The notes under the pieces were generated by a model. The model searched no databases, had not been told where the DNA came from, and saw only the letters and a program-made list of their open reading frames with translations. The position numbers were made by a program, and so were the translations under genes. Shown piece after piece: positions 33,274 through 44,830 of a stretch of DNA of 58,000 bases (position 1 is its first letter; the number at the start of each line of letters is the position of its first letter). The stretch is from Cryptomeria japonica (Eukaryota > Streptophyta > Pinopsida > Cupressales > Cupressaceae), in assembly GCF_030272615.1 (NCBI RefSeq), contig NC_081406.1, positions 217,136,997-217,194,996 of the forward strand, written 5' to 3'.

Positions 33274-34515
33274 TGTAGACACTTAAAAATAATTATTTTA
33301 ATTATTTTAAATTTCTCACATAATTAATTAATTAATTATGTTAATTCTAATTCTCCTCAATATTAATTAATTATAATTAATATTATCACTATAGTATGTG
33401 ATTGATTTATTTAATAAATCAACCCCTCTTTTTATTCTTCTAAAAAATTAAATCTTCTCAAATCCTCCCTTCAATTAATTAGTTAACCTACATGATTCCT
33501 ACAAATCATCTTCCTAATCCATCATTAACCTAATAAATTCTTCTAGAAACTTCCTAAACTTACTTAACCTTATTCTTCTAATTTTTAATTCCCTCCACTC
33601 ATTCTCTCCTAGTCAAATCCTCCTACAAATCCTATCCCAACTAACCTTTCATCTAATCCCCCTCCTAATGAGTTGCTAGTGGCTAATCATCATGATTAGC
33701 CACAAAGTCAACTCCTTGTCCCTTCCATCCAACCACTATCCTTAAATGGTATTTTCCTAGGTGAATGTGAGATTTTAAAAATGTCACATTCCTCTAGGCA
33801 TCTCCTCTCCCAAGGAATTTTTAATTCCTTCTTATTGCTCCAATCCCCATGATCATCCCTTTTTGAAGAATTTTTAATTCCTCCTCCCCATTCTTCAAAG
33901 AATGTCCCATCCCTTTCTCTTCTCAAGGCACATTGAGAAGTCTTCCCAATGCACCTTGAGGAGTGTGGAGACAAGAAATTCCTTTAAGGCATATCTCTTG
34001 GTCTCCACACCCTCTCTTGGGCCTTGTGTGAGCTCACAAGAAATCCTAACCCTTCATCTTGGATCCATCCTATCCATCCATTCTTCCTCTCCTCTTCCTA
34101 TAAATTGAGGACTCCATCCCTTCATTCATCATCTCCAAGTTTAGTAATCTTATGCTGCTAGTTTGAGCCTAGGAAAGTCATCATAGCACCCTTACCATGC
34201 CAAAATCATCTCTCATCCATACTTAACCATCTCATCCATATCATTCCTCAAGATCCATCTTAATCCATTTGTGCACAATATTTGGAGATCCATCCACATA
34301 AAGAAACCAAAGGAGCACATCAAGTGGAGCATCATCAAGGGGCACCTTCACTTCATCAAGCTTAATCCGAGGGAGAAGTAAAATGATTGTGAGGTATATG
34401 CATATTATTCATGTTTTTATGTGTTTTTGAGTTATGTCTTTGATTTCATATGCTTCCATGTTTGATTGGCATGTTTACTAACTAATCCACCTCATTCTCC
34501 TTTTCACCATCTTCA
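33274..34515 (+). mobile_element. Solo LTR inside element D
   Basis: The insert starts TGTAGACACTTAAAAATAA, resembling the LTR start of the gypsy composite (TGTAGACATCTAAAAATGG). It ends at ATCTTCA next to CATAC, or 30 bases further on. It has a TATA box (TATAAAT, 34099-34105) and a long AT/CT-rich upstream part with TTAATTAA runs. No internal genes are present, so it is best read as a solo LTR left by LTR-LTR recombination. The family is probably gypsy. No second copy of this LTR is in the window, so the ends are inferred. Confidence 0.7.
34099..34105 (+). promoter_or_regulatory. Probable TATA box of the solo LTR
   Basis: TATAAAT occurs in CTTCCTATAAATTGAGGAC, the same relative place and context as in the gypsy LTRs. 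Confidence 0.5.
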
Positions 34516-34595
34516 CATACATTATACAAAATTTTCAAAAACACACATACATATTTCTACTCCCCCTTTGACAACAATTTCAAATTGAAAAAGAA

Positions 34596-34626
<31 letters not shown>

Positions 34627-34658
34627 GTATATCAGTGTTCAACATATACAACAATAAC
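34516..34658. repeat. 3' flank of element D with (AT)n microsatellite
   Basis: A run of about 13 AT units occupies 34596-34622. Upstream, CTCCCCCTTTGACAAC (near 34560) repeats the PPT-type motif in the minus orientation. No gene is present. Confidence 0.8.
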
Positions 34659-37600
34659 TTAAAAAGTTGATGCATTAGATAATCTCATAAAAATATCATT
34701 AAAGTTCTGCTTCAACTGTGATATGGCATTTGACCATGTCGCTAGCATGTTCTCAGTGTACTCTTTTGTAGACATCAGCTATGTATGGAATTCTTCCATT
34801 GAGTCCAATGTGCAGGTTTCAGGTGTTGCTAAGATAGCTTCTACATTTGAGTAGGCTCTCTGTAATATGTCTACTTGTGATGTGAATAGACTCTTGAGTT
34901 CCTTGAGACACCAGAGTCTCTTTTCCTTCTCAATATCATAGATATCTAGTCTGTTATACAAATCATCTACACATTTTCTAAAGGCAAATACAGAGTCCTA
35001 AAGTGGGACATATGCCTTGCATACCCTTTCTAGCTCTTGCTTTGTTTCTGTTTGTCTTTTTGAGATATCAGAATAATAAAAATAAACATTAGAGGTGGAA
35101 GCAAGATACTTTTGTCCTATTTCAATAGCTTTACTCAACAAATCTTTATTTTGCGACAGTGCCATTTTTCCATTATCAATATCCTTTGCTAGTTTTTCTC
35201 CATAATTCTTCTTGTGACTCTTCTCAGCATAGAGTTGAGAAGCATCTTCTAGTGACTTGATTTGATCAGATGCATCTAAAACTAACTAACCAAGTTTGTT
35301 AATAGGTGTAGGTAGATGTGTTGTTGATGTCTCCAGTAGTAGACCAGATAAAATATCTACCGCAATCTGAATTGTTTCAGCTTCAACCCTTTACTCATTC
35401 AGTCTCTTCTTATGCGCTCTAGATTGCATGACACTTGAAATCTTCATCATTTACAATGCACTCATGTTGTTCATATCAATAGAAATACTTAAAGAATCAT
35501 CATCATCCTCATCAAGTTGCTTTTGATTGGCTAGTTCAGAGGATGCAACCTTAATGATTACTTTCTCTATATTCTTCTATGTTTCCTTTTCAAAGGACTG
35601 TGTGACAACAATTTCAGTAGACTCCTTATTATCTTCAGTGGCTGGTGGAGATTGGGGTTTCTCCAGTTGTGCTATTTCTAGTCGATTGTCCACTTTTAGT
35701 TGAGTTTCTGGTTGCTCAACTAAGGTAACCTGTACATTAGTAATTGTAGGAGGATCCACATCTGGTGCAATGTTGTTTCCAGATAGATTAATTATGTCCT
35801 AAACATCATGAATAACATGCATAGTGGAGTCATCCTTGATAGGATAGACTTCATCATCTTGAAAAATCTCTTTTTCATTCATTTCTGGTCGATTAACATC
35901 ATCTGCAACATTATCCTCATTCATAGAAGATTGGATGAGTTCTTCCATTCATCTGATGTCATAGGCAATTCGATGGGTCTCGGTTTCAACAATGGCCCTC
36001 TTTCCACTGAGTAAATTCATTCTTCTTGCTTTGAAAACAAATTGAATTTTGTATTTATCAACCAAAGCACTAATTTCATCTTTAGACAAGTTGGGAAAAT
36101 ATTGTACAAATATCTCATCATTGATTTATTTTTCCAAGTTAACACCTTCCTCCCATTTATCCAAAATAATATTGTACAAAGAAATTGAGATATCCTTTTC
36201 TAGATCATGAGGAAAAATATTGTAATGACATAGATAAGTGATTACCTATTGAAAGAATTTCTCTTTCTCATTTTTAGTGAAGGAATCAAAATTCTCTTTT
36301 ACATTGTCAAACCTATTCCTCCCTAGTGTCTTCATTGTTCTTTCAAAATGTGTTTCAGGCTTAAAAGATTCTATATCAATAGGAACAGTTGCCTTTGACA
36401 CTTCCTTAACTATTTTTGCTACTCTACCAGTAGCCTTTACCTTCTTAGGTTCTTCTTTAGTAGCTGAAACTTCAGATTTTGGTTGGAGAATAATTTTTCT
36501 ATTCCTCTTCTTTGGCGCATTCTCCTTCTTTGTATATACTTTAGGTGCTAGTTCCTTTTTGGTTAGGACACTCTGAGTCACCCTTGTAGTCTTTTTCACT
36601 GGAGGTGAGTCAGTTTTCTTTTTCTTTTATCTCACATTAGTAACAGGAGCAGTACTGGTTTCTATTGGTGCAACTTGGACTACCACAATGTCAAATTTTG
36701 CATTCTTTTTGTCTTTGGGACATGCTAATAGGTTATTAGCATAACTGACTAGTAGATCATGGTTCACCTCATAACTCATGTCTTCCATCTCTTCTTCTCT
36801 TGGCATAATTGCTTGCATTAAGAAAATGTCTGTGGTAACAGTAAAGACTATGTCTTTTGCAAAGTGGCTTACCACATCTTCTGGTAATCTCATTCTCATG
36901 CTCATCTTTTTCTAAAATTCATTATAATACTTATTCATGGCTATTGGGAAAGTATTCTTTACAACCTTAATGGTGTTCTTGATTTGTGCAGAGACCGGTA
37001 GGTCTTTTGACCATTCAATGTCTCCAATTCTTGGTAGAAAGTTCTGGAAATAGAAGTATAACCCGACCAATAGTTGACCATATTTGAATTTTTGACTATT
37101 CTCCTTTTTAATAGATTGTAGATTTTGAAATAATTGTCTTCTGATAGCTTCACAGAGATCGTAATTTGCATTATCAACAATCATTTTGTGACCTGTATGA
37201 ATTATTGTAGATGGAACACTATTAAGTCTACTAGAGTAAAATACTCGGTAGTCTATCATCATTACTGCAGGGTCTCTAATATTGTTGATAGAAAAGGCAC
37301 GCTTATCAGAAGTAGAACCGGTTAAAGAAAATATAGTATCTTTTGAAATTTGTCTGAGAATAGGTACTTCACTGGTTGAGAAATAACCAGTTATAGCTTG
37401 AATGACTTCCTTAGTTATTGTGTGAGTTGTCTCTAAATACATATTCTCTCCATGAACTTGACTCAAAATGATTTTGATATGTTCATCCTCAAAATCTTTA
37501 AGAAATTAAGTATCATTATGAAAACCTTTTTTGAAAACCCTAGCATACTTTGTTGCAATCTTTCTATTCTCATCACAAAGTGATTTCAACTAAGTATAAA

Positions 37601-37779
37601 TGTATAGAGATCCTAAATCTTCTATCTTGCAGTCAATGTGACTAGATAAATCACCTTTGACCAAATGTCCACTCGAAACTTGTGAATGCATTATATGACA
37701 CAATTTGTTCTACCTCTACAACTTCCATAGGCTGAGAAGTAATCATTAACCTCTCTACAGCCTTTGAAGATGATGCCAT
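34659..37779 (-). pseudogene. Unknown ~1,040-codon ORF of element D
   Basis: I do not recognise this protein. ATG at 37779 (MASSSKAVERLMITSQ) begins it. After one frameshift near 37660, a single frame holds to TAA at 34659, with about fourteen stops over 3 kb and no further shift. The first ~290 codons look globular, with hydrophobic and aromatic residues (VHGENMYLETTHTI, IVDNANYDLCEAIRRQLF, LLVGLYFYFQNFLPRIGDIE). A Lys/Arg-rich basic segment follows (about 36390-36610, with KKRNRKIILQPK), then an acidic part (about 35460-35960), and a helical, probably coiled-coil C-terminus (KELKSLFTSQVDILQRAY). The N-terminal pattern faintly recalls the putative plant transposon protein family, but this is weak. 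It may be a captured host gene or a diverged accessory protein. Confidence 0.7.
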
Positions 37780-38269
37780 TCTAGATGAATGGGATTCAAA
37801 GTAGGATGTTCAAAGAAATACCTTCTTTTGCGCATGTTTCCCCATTTACCAATTGAAATGCCCAAGTGCACACTAGTTCAACTTTTTGCAACCTTCAATT
37901 CAACATAATTTCACAAATCGCAAAGCAATTCGGCAATTAATAGTAAAACAATCTTTCTTAGCTCAACAAGCGCTCCAAATTTCTTTCTTGAATGCATTAG
38001 GGTAAAAATGACAAAGAAAAAATTGCTTTTATCCTTTTTACCTATTGCATTAAATGCTCAGCCATTAGGGTTACAAACCCTAATTTCACCACTCAAGGAA
38101 AAAACCAATTGTTATTATATTGACAAAAAGTTACCAAAATTTCATGTTTAAAAATTCTTTTACTGCTCATTTTTCTCAAGGGGTCCGGAGATAATTTGAC
38201 CACTCATTTTTCTCAAGGGGTCCAGACATAATTTGACCACTAAGCTCCCCTTAGCCATATTAAAAAGAC
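37780..38269. repeat. Spacer between the two ORFs of element D, with a 37-bp direct repeat
   Basis: No gene is visible. At 38163-38239 the segment CTCATTTTTCTCAAGGGGTC (37-bp unit) occurs twice in tandem. Confidence 0.7.
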
Positions 38270-39565
38270 TTAAGTCACCAGTGCAGGGTTCTCTTCATTG
38301 GGTGAAGGAACAATTTCTTGTCCACATGAGTCATCACCTTTCTTCTTTGAAATCTGATTCATTTCTTCTTTGGTTTCTTCAACATTAAATTTCTTCTTTC
38401 CTTTCTGATATTTAGAAGAATTGACTGGTTTTCTATTTCTGGATCTACAGAATTTTGCTAAGTGCCTCGATTTGTTATAGTGATAACAGGCCATACTAGA
38501 TGATCTCCAAGGTCCTGCATTTCCTCTTCCTATTTTTCTTTTGTAGTTCATAGCCACATGACCAAATTTATTACAGATGGTGCAAATAACATTTGTTACT
38601 TTTTCCATCTCAAATAGACTAAACCGGTTGTCATAGGGTCTTTGCCAGTTCAGGTTTACTGAATTGTCAAAGTTCTTCATCTGATCACCATTTGGTCTTG
38701 GATGCATGTGCGGTACATGATTGTTTGCTCCATATCTACACTCAATAGATCTATGTCCATACATTCCACATGTGAAGCAATGACCTTCAAATTTATTGGA
38801 CACATACCTAGCATTAGTATTATAACTTGCATTTCTATTAGGTTTGTCTCTACAAACATTTGTAGTGTGACAAGGTTTATGGAAAACAAAACAAATAGGT
38901 TTAAAGACCTTCTTACCGGTAGGCTTATTGATCTTAGAAGAATATTTGTTCTCAGGGATGTTTCTCTTTGTACCGAAGGATTCACCTTTTTCAGATGTGT
39001 GAAAATCAAGTCTAGAGATATCACCCTTCATTCTTTGTGATTGAATTTGTTCTTCTAGTATGACAAAACTTCTATTGAACTTCTCCAATTTCTCATTAGC
39101 TTCAGTAGGTTTTTTGGTGAGATCCTCATTATGCTTTGATAGGTTCTCTCTTAGAGATGATGCAAGTTCAAGATCTAGCGGTCAGTTCTCCTTTTCTTCT
39201 CTTTGAGTAACCAAATAATCATGCATAGTGACATTTTCCCGCTTGATCTTTGCAATCTCTTGATCTCTTTCCTTGATAAGATCTTCAACAGCTCTTCTGG
39301 CTTCCATTTCCTAACTCATGCGGATATTGAGACCTTCTAGCTTTCTCCTTAGATTCAGTTTCTCACTGTTTAACTTTTCAACTTCCTCTACTAAAGCATC
39401 AATATTGGCTTGATCTAAACAACTATTATTAGATATCTCTAATAGTTGTTCAATTAGTGTTGTCCTTTTTACTTGTGAAGCTTTCAGTTTCACCCTAAGG
39501 GTCTCAATCTCATTTCTACTAGCTTCTAGCTCTCTAGACATCTCAAAGTAGCTCATGTCCCCCAT
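38270..39565 (-). pseudogene. Gag-like coiled-coil and zinc-knuckle ORF of element D
   Basis: ATG at 39565 (MGDMSYFEMSRELEASRNEI) opens one frame of 432 codons ending at 38270, interrupted by two or three stops. Residues ~1-180 are a long heptad-rich coiled coil (KLNSEKLNLRRKLEGL). The C-terminal half carries knuckle motifs: CFTCGMYGHRSIEC (complete CCHC), CTICNKFGHVAMNY (last Cys lost), CYHYNKSRHLAKFC and CFVFHKPCHTTNVC (partial). There is no UBN2 capsid domain. The layout matches the C-terminal half of the B' Gag (49250-50330). It could bind element RNA and join a helper's particle; that is inference. Confidence 0.8.
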
Positions 39566-39630
39566 GGTGGTTTCAAGGCTCCCTTCTAAATGATTAGGAT
39601 TCAAAGAAGTTAGGCTCTGACAATAATTTA
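39566..39630 (-). other. Leader and degenerate PBS of element D
   Basis: On the minus strand, ATTGTCAGAGCCTAACTTC follows a few bases after the right LTR. It resembles the usual TGGTATCAGAGCC initiator-Met PBS with changes. The ATG of the Gag-like ORF follows after about 50 bases. Confidence 0.6.
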
Positions 39631-40736
39631 TGAAATCGAAAAGCACTGAGATGGGGGGGTGAATCAGTGACACCAAAAATAAAACTACTTCAAACACTAA
39701 CCGGTAGATGAACTTAACAAAGCTTTTGAACACAATGCATGCAATCCAAAATGATATAACAACATCCACAAAAAGTAAAGCATCCACCATAACATAAGTG
39801 TTTGTACGTGGAAAAACCAAATAGGTAAAATGCATGGTGAGATGGAACTCACAAGTTAACTATCTGCAGTAATAGATAACTAACCGGTTAAGGTCTACAA
39901 AAAGCTCTGCTAGGAGTGAATCTTGTTAGAGATCCCAAAGCTTGATTAGAAGCTTATACCCTGTTAAAGGTAGTATGTTGTTAGGAGTAACCTCGGTGGA
40001 GGATTTCTGAATCTAAATTTATGGATCACCCTGTTAAAGGATTTATACATTGAAGCTTGTTAGAGCTTACCCTGTTAGGGGATTTGATTCTGGTGTAATT
40101 GTTAGAAAACAACAAGAAAGGTTTGATTTCTTCTGAGTAGCACATTACTTGCTTCATCAGATCCTTCTAAACATATTCAACACTGCTCTTCTGCATACTC
40201 TGCAATTTAACTCTTTTTCCTTTTTCACATAACATTACACTATAACTCTCACTTACATCAAATAATTCATTGCGATGTCAATATATAGACCTTATGATTT
40301 CATATCAGCCTTAAGAAATCATAACACAATTTCCTAAGTGCAGTGTATTTGGAGAAGTGATCATAACTCATCACAAAAATTACTACCAATAAGTCAATGC
40401 TAGTAACTCATCATGAAATGTGGTACCTCATCACAAAATTACCAAATACCAGTTTGAGTAAAACATATGAAATGTTGTCCTTGAATCTCCACTTGATCTC
40501 TATCTTGATCTTCATCTTTATGTTGACTTAGTATAATCACAGGTTGTCTCTTACACACATACCAGTTGACACAAAGTACTGGTTAGAGATAAACCTCTTA
40601 TTACAACCTCTAACATACCGGTTGACAATTTAAACAATTGAAGTTACACCGGTAGTCAATATAATCATGTGTGTGTGTGAGTGTTTCATCAATGACACCA
40701 AATGATGAATACATTACAATCATCATCAAGACAACA
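39631..40736 (-). repeat. 5' LTR of element D (right, 1106 bp)
   Basis: It is the partner of 32039-33162. On the minus strand it begins TGTTGTCTTGATGATG and ends CGATTTCA. A GT/CA dinucleotide run lies near 40668-40682. Confidence 0.92.
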
Positions 40737-40741
40737 TATAT
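40737..40741. repeat. Target site duplication TATAT, right copy
   Basis: It is the mate of 32034-32038. Confidence 0.92.
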
Positions 40742-42130
40742 AGAAATAAACTTAATGAAGATGGAGAAGTAATCAGAAACAAAGCAAGATTAGTTTGTAA
40801 AGGTTATTCATGGAAAGAAGGAATTGATTATAATGAAACCTTTGCACTGGTAGCCAAAAGTGAGGCAGTTAGATTATTTCTTGCATTTACAACTTATAAG
40901 AACTATAAAGTTTATCAAATGGATGTAAAATGTGCATTTCTGAATGGAGATCTAGAAGAGGAAGTCTACATTGGACAACCTAATGGATTTTATTTGATAG
41001 ATAATAAGGATATGGTTTGTAGGTTAAGGAAAGCTTTATATGGATTGAAGCAAGCTCCCAGAGCTTGGTATGCTAGATTGCATAAATATCTTTTGAAGCT
41101 TGGTTACACAAAAGGTAAAGTTGACAACAATTTGTATTACAAAGTTACCAATGATGATATTTTGGTTATTGAAGTCTTTGTAGATGATATTATTTTTGGA
41201 GGTGAAGATGGATTATGTAATGAATTTGCTAACAAAATTGAAAAGGAATTTCAAATATCTATGATTGGAGAGATAAAAAAAATTCTAGGTTTGCAGATTT
41301 CACAAATAGATAAAGGTATATTCATATGTCAAACAAAGTACTTGAAGGAACTTTTGAAGAAATTTGGTATAGAGAATTCCAAACTAGTAAGTACTCCTAT
41401 GACTACAACTGATAAATTGACATTAAAGGATGATTCAACTTCTATTAATCCGAAAAGGTACAAATCTATGATTGGAGGTTTACTATATTTGACACAAACC
41501 AGACCTGATATAATGAATGTAGTATGCATTGTTTCAAGATTTCAAAGCAATCCTAAAGAAAATCATGAATGAGCAGTTAAAAGGATTTTCCGGTACCTAC
41601 AAGGCACGACAAATCTTGGTTTATGGTATCCTAAAGATGAAAATTTTGATTTATGTGCATACACTAATGCAAATTGGGCAGGTGATGTAGATGACAAAAA
41701 GAGTACCACTGGTGGTGCATTCTTTCTTGGCAGAAGATTGATTTCATGGACAAGTAAGAAGCAAACTTGTACATCATTATCAGCAACAGAATCTGAATAT
41801 GTTAGAACAACAACTAATTGTACTAAGGTATTATGGATCAAGCAAATGTTGAAGGATATAAAGGTAAAATGCAAAGAACCAATAATCATTTATTGTGATA
41901 ATTCAGCAGCAACTAATATATCAAAGAATCTGGTATTTCACTCTAAGACAAAGCATGTTTCTACTAAATATAATTTTTTGAGAGAGAATGTTGAAGCAAA
42001 TGAAGTGAGATTGGTTTATGTGAATACTAAAGAGCAAATTGCAAATATATTTACAAAGCCTTTGCCTAAGGAAACTTTTGAATATCTCAGAGAGTAGCTC
42101 GGGGTAATTTACCCACCGACAAAGACTTAG
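40742..42130 (+). pseudogene. Copia A: reverse transcriptase (remainder) and RNase H
   Basis: RT resumes with RNKLNEDGEVIRNKARLVCKGY. It includes QMDVKCAFLNGDLEEEVYI (40917 onward), ALYGLKQAPRAWYARL and the FVDDIIFGG active site near 41178, with aspartates present. The open frame runs to a TGA at 41570-41572 in the NPKENHE(W) region, then continues in RNase H. That domain has GGAFFLGRRLISWTSKKQ, SATESEYV, IIYCDNSAATNISKN and HVSTKYNFLREN. A TAG at 42095-42097 probably replaces Gln before LGVI, and the original stop is likely 42128-42130. This is the best preserved part of A. Confidence 0.92.
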
Positions 42131-42470
42131 ATGTTGAAGATTGGCATCAAACCAATAGGGACAAATAGAAATAAAAAAAGCTATCTTTGATGGAGGAGAG
42201 CTACTTCTCAGGGGGAGTAGTTGGCGGAATGTTAAGTTTTGAATTCTTAATTGCTTTGGAATTAGATGTCAAAGGGGGAGATATATCTATGGAAAAACAT
42301 TATACATTGGGAGAGAGATATACTCTTTGGATATATGCATTTTGGTTTTGTAATAAACTTTGTATTGATCAACCTTTGGGAGATTGTTTAGTTTACTGCT
42401 TTTGGCATTTTGTTTTTGGCACTTAGATGTTTTTCTATCTAGTGTTGCCATCAATGCCAAAGGGGGAGAT
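42131..42470 (+). other. 3' untranslated region and PPT of copia A
   Basis: No gene is visible. The segment ends with CCAAAGGGGGAGAT (42457-42470), the polypurine tract, directly before the LTR start TGTTGG. Confidence 0.85.
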
Positions 42471-43505
42471 TGTTGGTATTATGGATGAATTTGTCATGTG
42501 TTGCATTGGTTTTGTCATTGATGTCAACACTTGTCTTCTTGGAGGCTTACATTATGTTCACTAGTATGGTTAGTGGCTTATGCATAGTCACCGATATGTG
42601 TTCACCAACAAGTTATATTGTTCACCAGCAGTGATGATGACTTGTTATCATATGGAGATCATTTGGTTATGTCAAAGACATGGATTGGAAGTTTGGATTT
42701 GGTGTTTTACTTATTGGTCTAATCGGGTTGACAAATTTGCCTTTAGCGACATATAGGTCTAGGTTATGGAGATGGTTTATTGATTGGTAATTGTATTGAG
42801 CCGACATGTTGTATCGCATCAAGACTTATTTGTAATTAATTTTATTGTAATATCTTTAGTGAGTCAACCTATACATTTGGTCTTAAGTTTCGTATAAATG
42901 ATTGTAAGATCTTATTGAAGATCATATAGGTATGAGTGTGTTCGAATATTGAAGAGTGAAAATAAGCAGATCCTTGTGTGAATCATGCAGACATTATTTG
43001 GAGGTTATGAAGGTATTTAGCACTCATGTTCAGAGCTTAAACCGGTACTAAATCCAACATTGCAGATGCTATTTTGAGCAATACATTATCATTGGATTTA
43101 ACCATCCAATTGGGTAATCAGTGTGACTCCTATTTTCTGATTGAGCAGTGAGCTCTAGGCAGTTGGCCATTCTATATGTGCAAACCCCATTTGTATACAA
43201 TTACTATCCACATTAATATCATCTGATTATGGGTAAGGTTTCCCACCATGGTTTTTCCCCTTATCAGGTTTCCACATCAAAATCTTTGTGTCATATATCA
43301 TGGATGTTGTTTCTCTTTATGTTTCATGTATTGAGTTATACCAATACTGCTATAACTATTAATCTATTTTACCGACACTTAAGTTTGGTTTACCGACATT
43401 ACATTTAAATTGGAATAACTTGCATTTGGATTATAATTTATTAACAACTAGTTCACAACTAATTCACCCCTCCCCCCTCTTAGTTGTCCTTCCCAAGACC
43501 TAACA
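42471..43505 (+). repeat. 3' LTR of copia A (1035 bp)
   Basis: It starts TGTTGGTATTATGG and ends GACCTAACA. From 42758 it aligns with 1-801. The following bases TCCAAGATGG belong to copia B, so this is the junction of A with its target. Confidence 0.93.
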
Positions 43506-44830
43506 TCCAAGATGGATAACTCTGATGATTAGATCATTGATAATGGTTGTTCACATCATATGACTAGTGATTGGAGCAATTTTCTTTCCTTCAAGGAATT
43601 TGATGGTGGTGTTGTTATATTTGGCAATGACTCACACTGCATGGTTAAAGGTAAGGGAGTTATTTCTCTTAATGGGAAGAGCATTGCAGATGATGTCTAC
43701 TGGGAGGAAGGTCTAAAGCACAATCTTTTGAGTGTGGCACAACTCAATAAAAAAGGATACCCACTAGAGTTTAAAAGTGGTATGTGCAAAATCTTTGACA
43801 ACAAAGGTGAATTGATTACAACTGGGAAGAAAAGTAAAGGAGATTAGCAACTATTTTATTGTAAAAGTAGATGATAGTTGGTTTTGGCATAGGAGATTTT
43901 GTCATATAAAATTTGATAACATTGTTAAAGTGAGTAAGTCCAAGACAATGAGAGGTTTGCCTTAGTTAGACAAACTAGTTAATGCTCTTTACAAAGAATG
44001 TTAGTTAGGAAAGATCACTTATTCAACTTTAAAAATAAAATCCTTTTCAGCAGAGCACTTCATAGATTTGGTTCATACAGATCTTTGTGGACCAATAAGA
44101 ACAAAAAGCATTCAAGATGACAAATATTTTATGATTCTCACTGATGATTGCTCAAGGTTGATGTGGCTAACATTCTTGAAGGATAAGACTGAAGCTTTTG
44201 GTAAGTCCAAGGAATTCAAGGCCTTAGCTGAGAAATAAAGCGAAAAGAAGATAAAATGTTTGAGGATAGATCAAGGCGGTGAATATACTTTTGAGGAATT
44301 CACTAGGTATTGTGAAGAGAATAGTATCAAACGACAACTTTCTACACCAAGGACACCACAACAAAATGGTATAGCAGAGAGGAACAACCAGTCAGTTGTT
44401 GAAGCTGCTAGGACAATGTTGATACAAGGTGTAGCAAATACCTTTTTGAGAGAAGCTATCAGCACAACTATCTACACAATGAGTCAGGTTCAAGTAAAGA
44501 GAGGTAAGGAAAGATTCCTGATGAATAATGGTATGGAAGAATGCCCGATGTTAGCTATTTTAAGATATTTGGAAGAAAATATTTTATTAAGAGAGGTGAT
44601 TACATTAGAAAATTTGAGGCTAAGAGTAATGAAGGAATATTTCTTGGCTATTCCACCAAGAGTAAGGCCTATAAATGTTTTAACAACTAGACACAAAGAA
44701 TTGTTGAGAGTGCTGATGTTCAAGTGGATGGATTTCCTAAAGTTTCAAAAGGAACCAGTTCAAAGAAAAAGGATGAAGATCCTTGCATTTTGTTTTTGGA
44801 ACCAAAAACTATGAAATCTGAAACCGGCAA
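43506..44830 (+). pseudogene. Copia B: protease, pre-integrase and integrase, degraded
   Basis: The protease active site reads WIIDNGCSHHM after an upstream TAG, so the usual D-S-G is D-N-G. Then come GVVIFGNDSHCMVKGKGVISL and the pre-integrase segment (WFWHRRFCHIKFDNIVKVSK) with several stops. The integrase core is at about 44060-44560: D in HTDLCGPIRTKSIQ, D in LRIDQGGEYTFEEF and E in TPQQNGIAERNN. The DDE triad is intact, unlike in copia A. One TAA lies near 44236, and frame changes follow 44500. Confidence 0.88.

Larger units (their letters stand above)
32039..40736 (-). mobile_element. Non-autonomous LTR retrotransposon D carrying an unknown large ORF
   Basis: The insert has LTRs at both ends (32039-33162 and 39631-40736) and a TATAT duplication. 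It is on the minus strand: the PBS-like site abuts the right LTR and the PPT abuts the left LTR. In transcription order it encodes a coiled-coil/zinc-knuckle Gag-like ORF (39565-38270) and a ~1,040-codon ORF (37779-34659). I find no protease, RT, RNase H or integrase motifs in any frame. It would need enzymes from an autonomous copia. LTR termini and PPT are copia-like. A solo LTR interrupts its 3' end. Confidence 0.85.
1..43505 (+). mobile_element. Ty1-copia element A (outer element, 5' end off window)
   Basis: This is a copia-superfamily LTR retrotransposon in three pieces: 1-3087, 31514-32038 and 40737-43505. The domain order is gag, protease, integrase, RT, RNase H, with integrase before RT, which defines Ty1-copia. 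The reading frame is continuous across both gaps once one copy of each target duplication is removed. Its PBS matches plant initiator-Met tRNA and its PPT lies directly before the 3' LTR. About 287 bases of the 5' LTR are off the left edge, judged from the 3' LTR. The 3' LTR ends against another copia (B), so A is inserted in B. Its target duplication should be TCCAA (43506-43510), with the mate off window. All coding parts are decayed. Confidence 0.9.

Noticed and set aside
36277-36576. Plus-strand Phe/Leu-rich frame within element D
   Set aside because: It is a shadow of the Lys-rich minus-strand frame. The minus frame is continuous with the rest of the large ORF.
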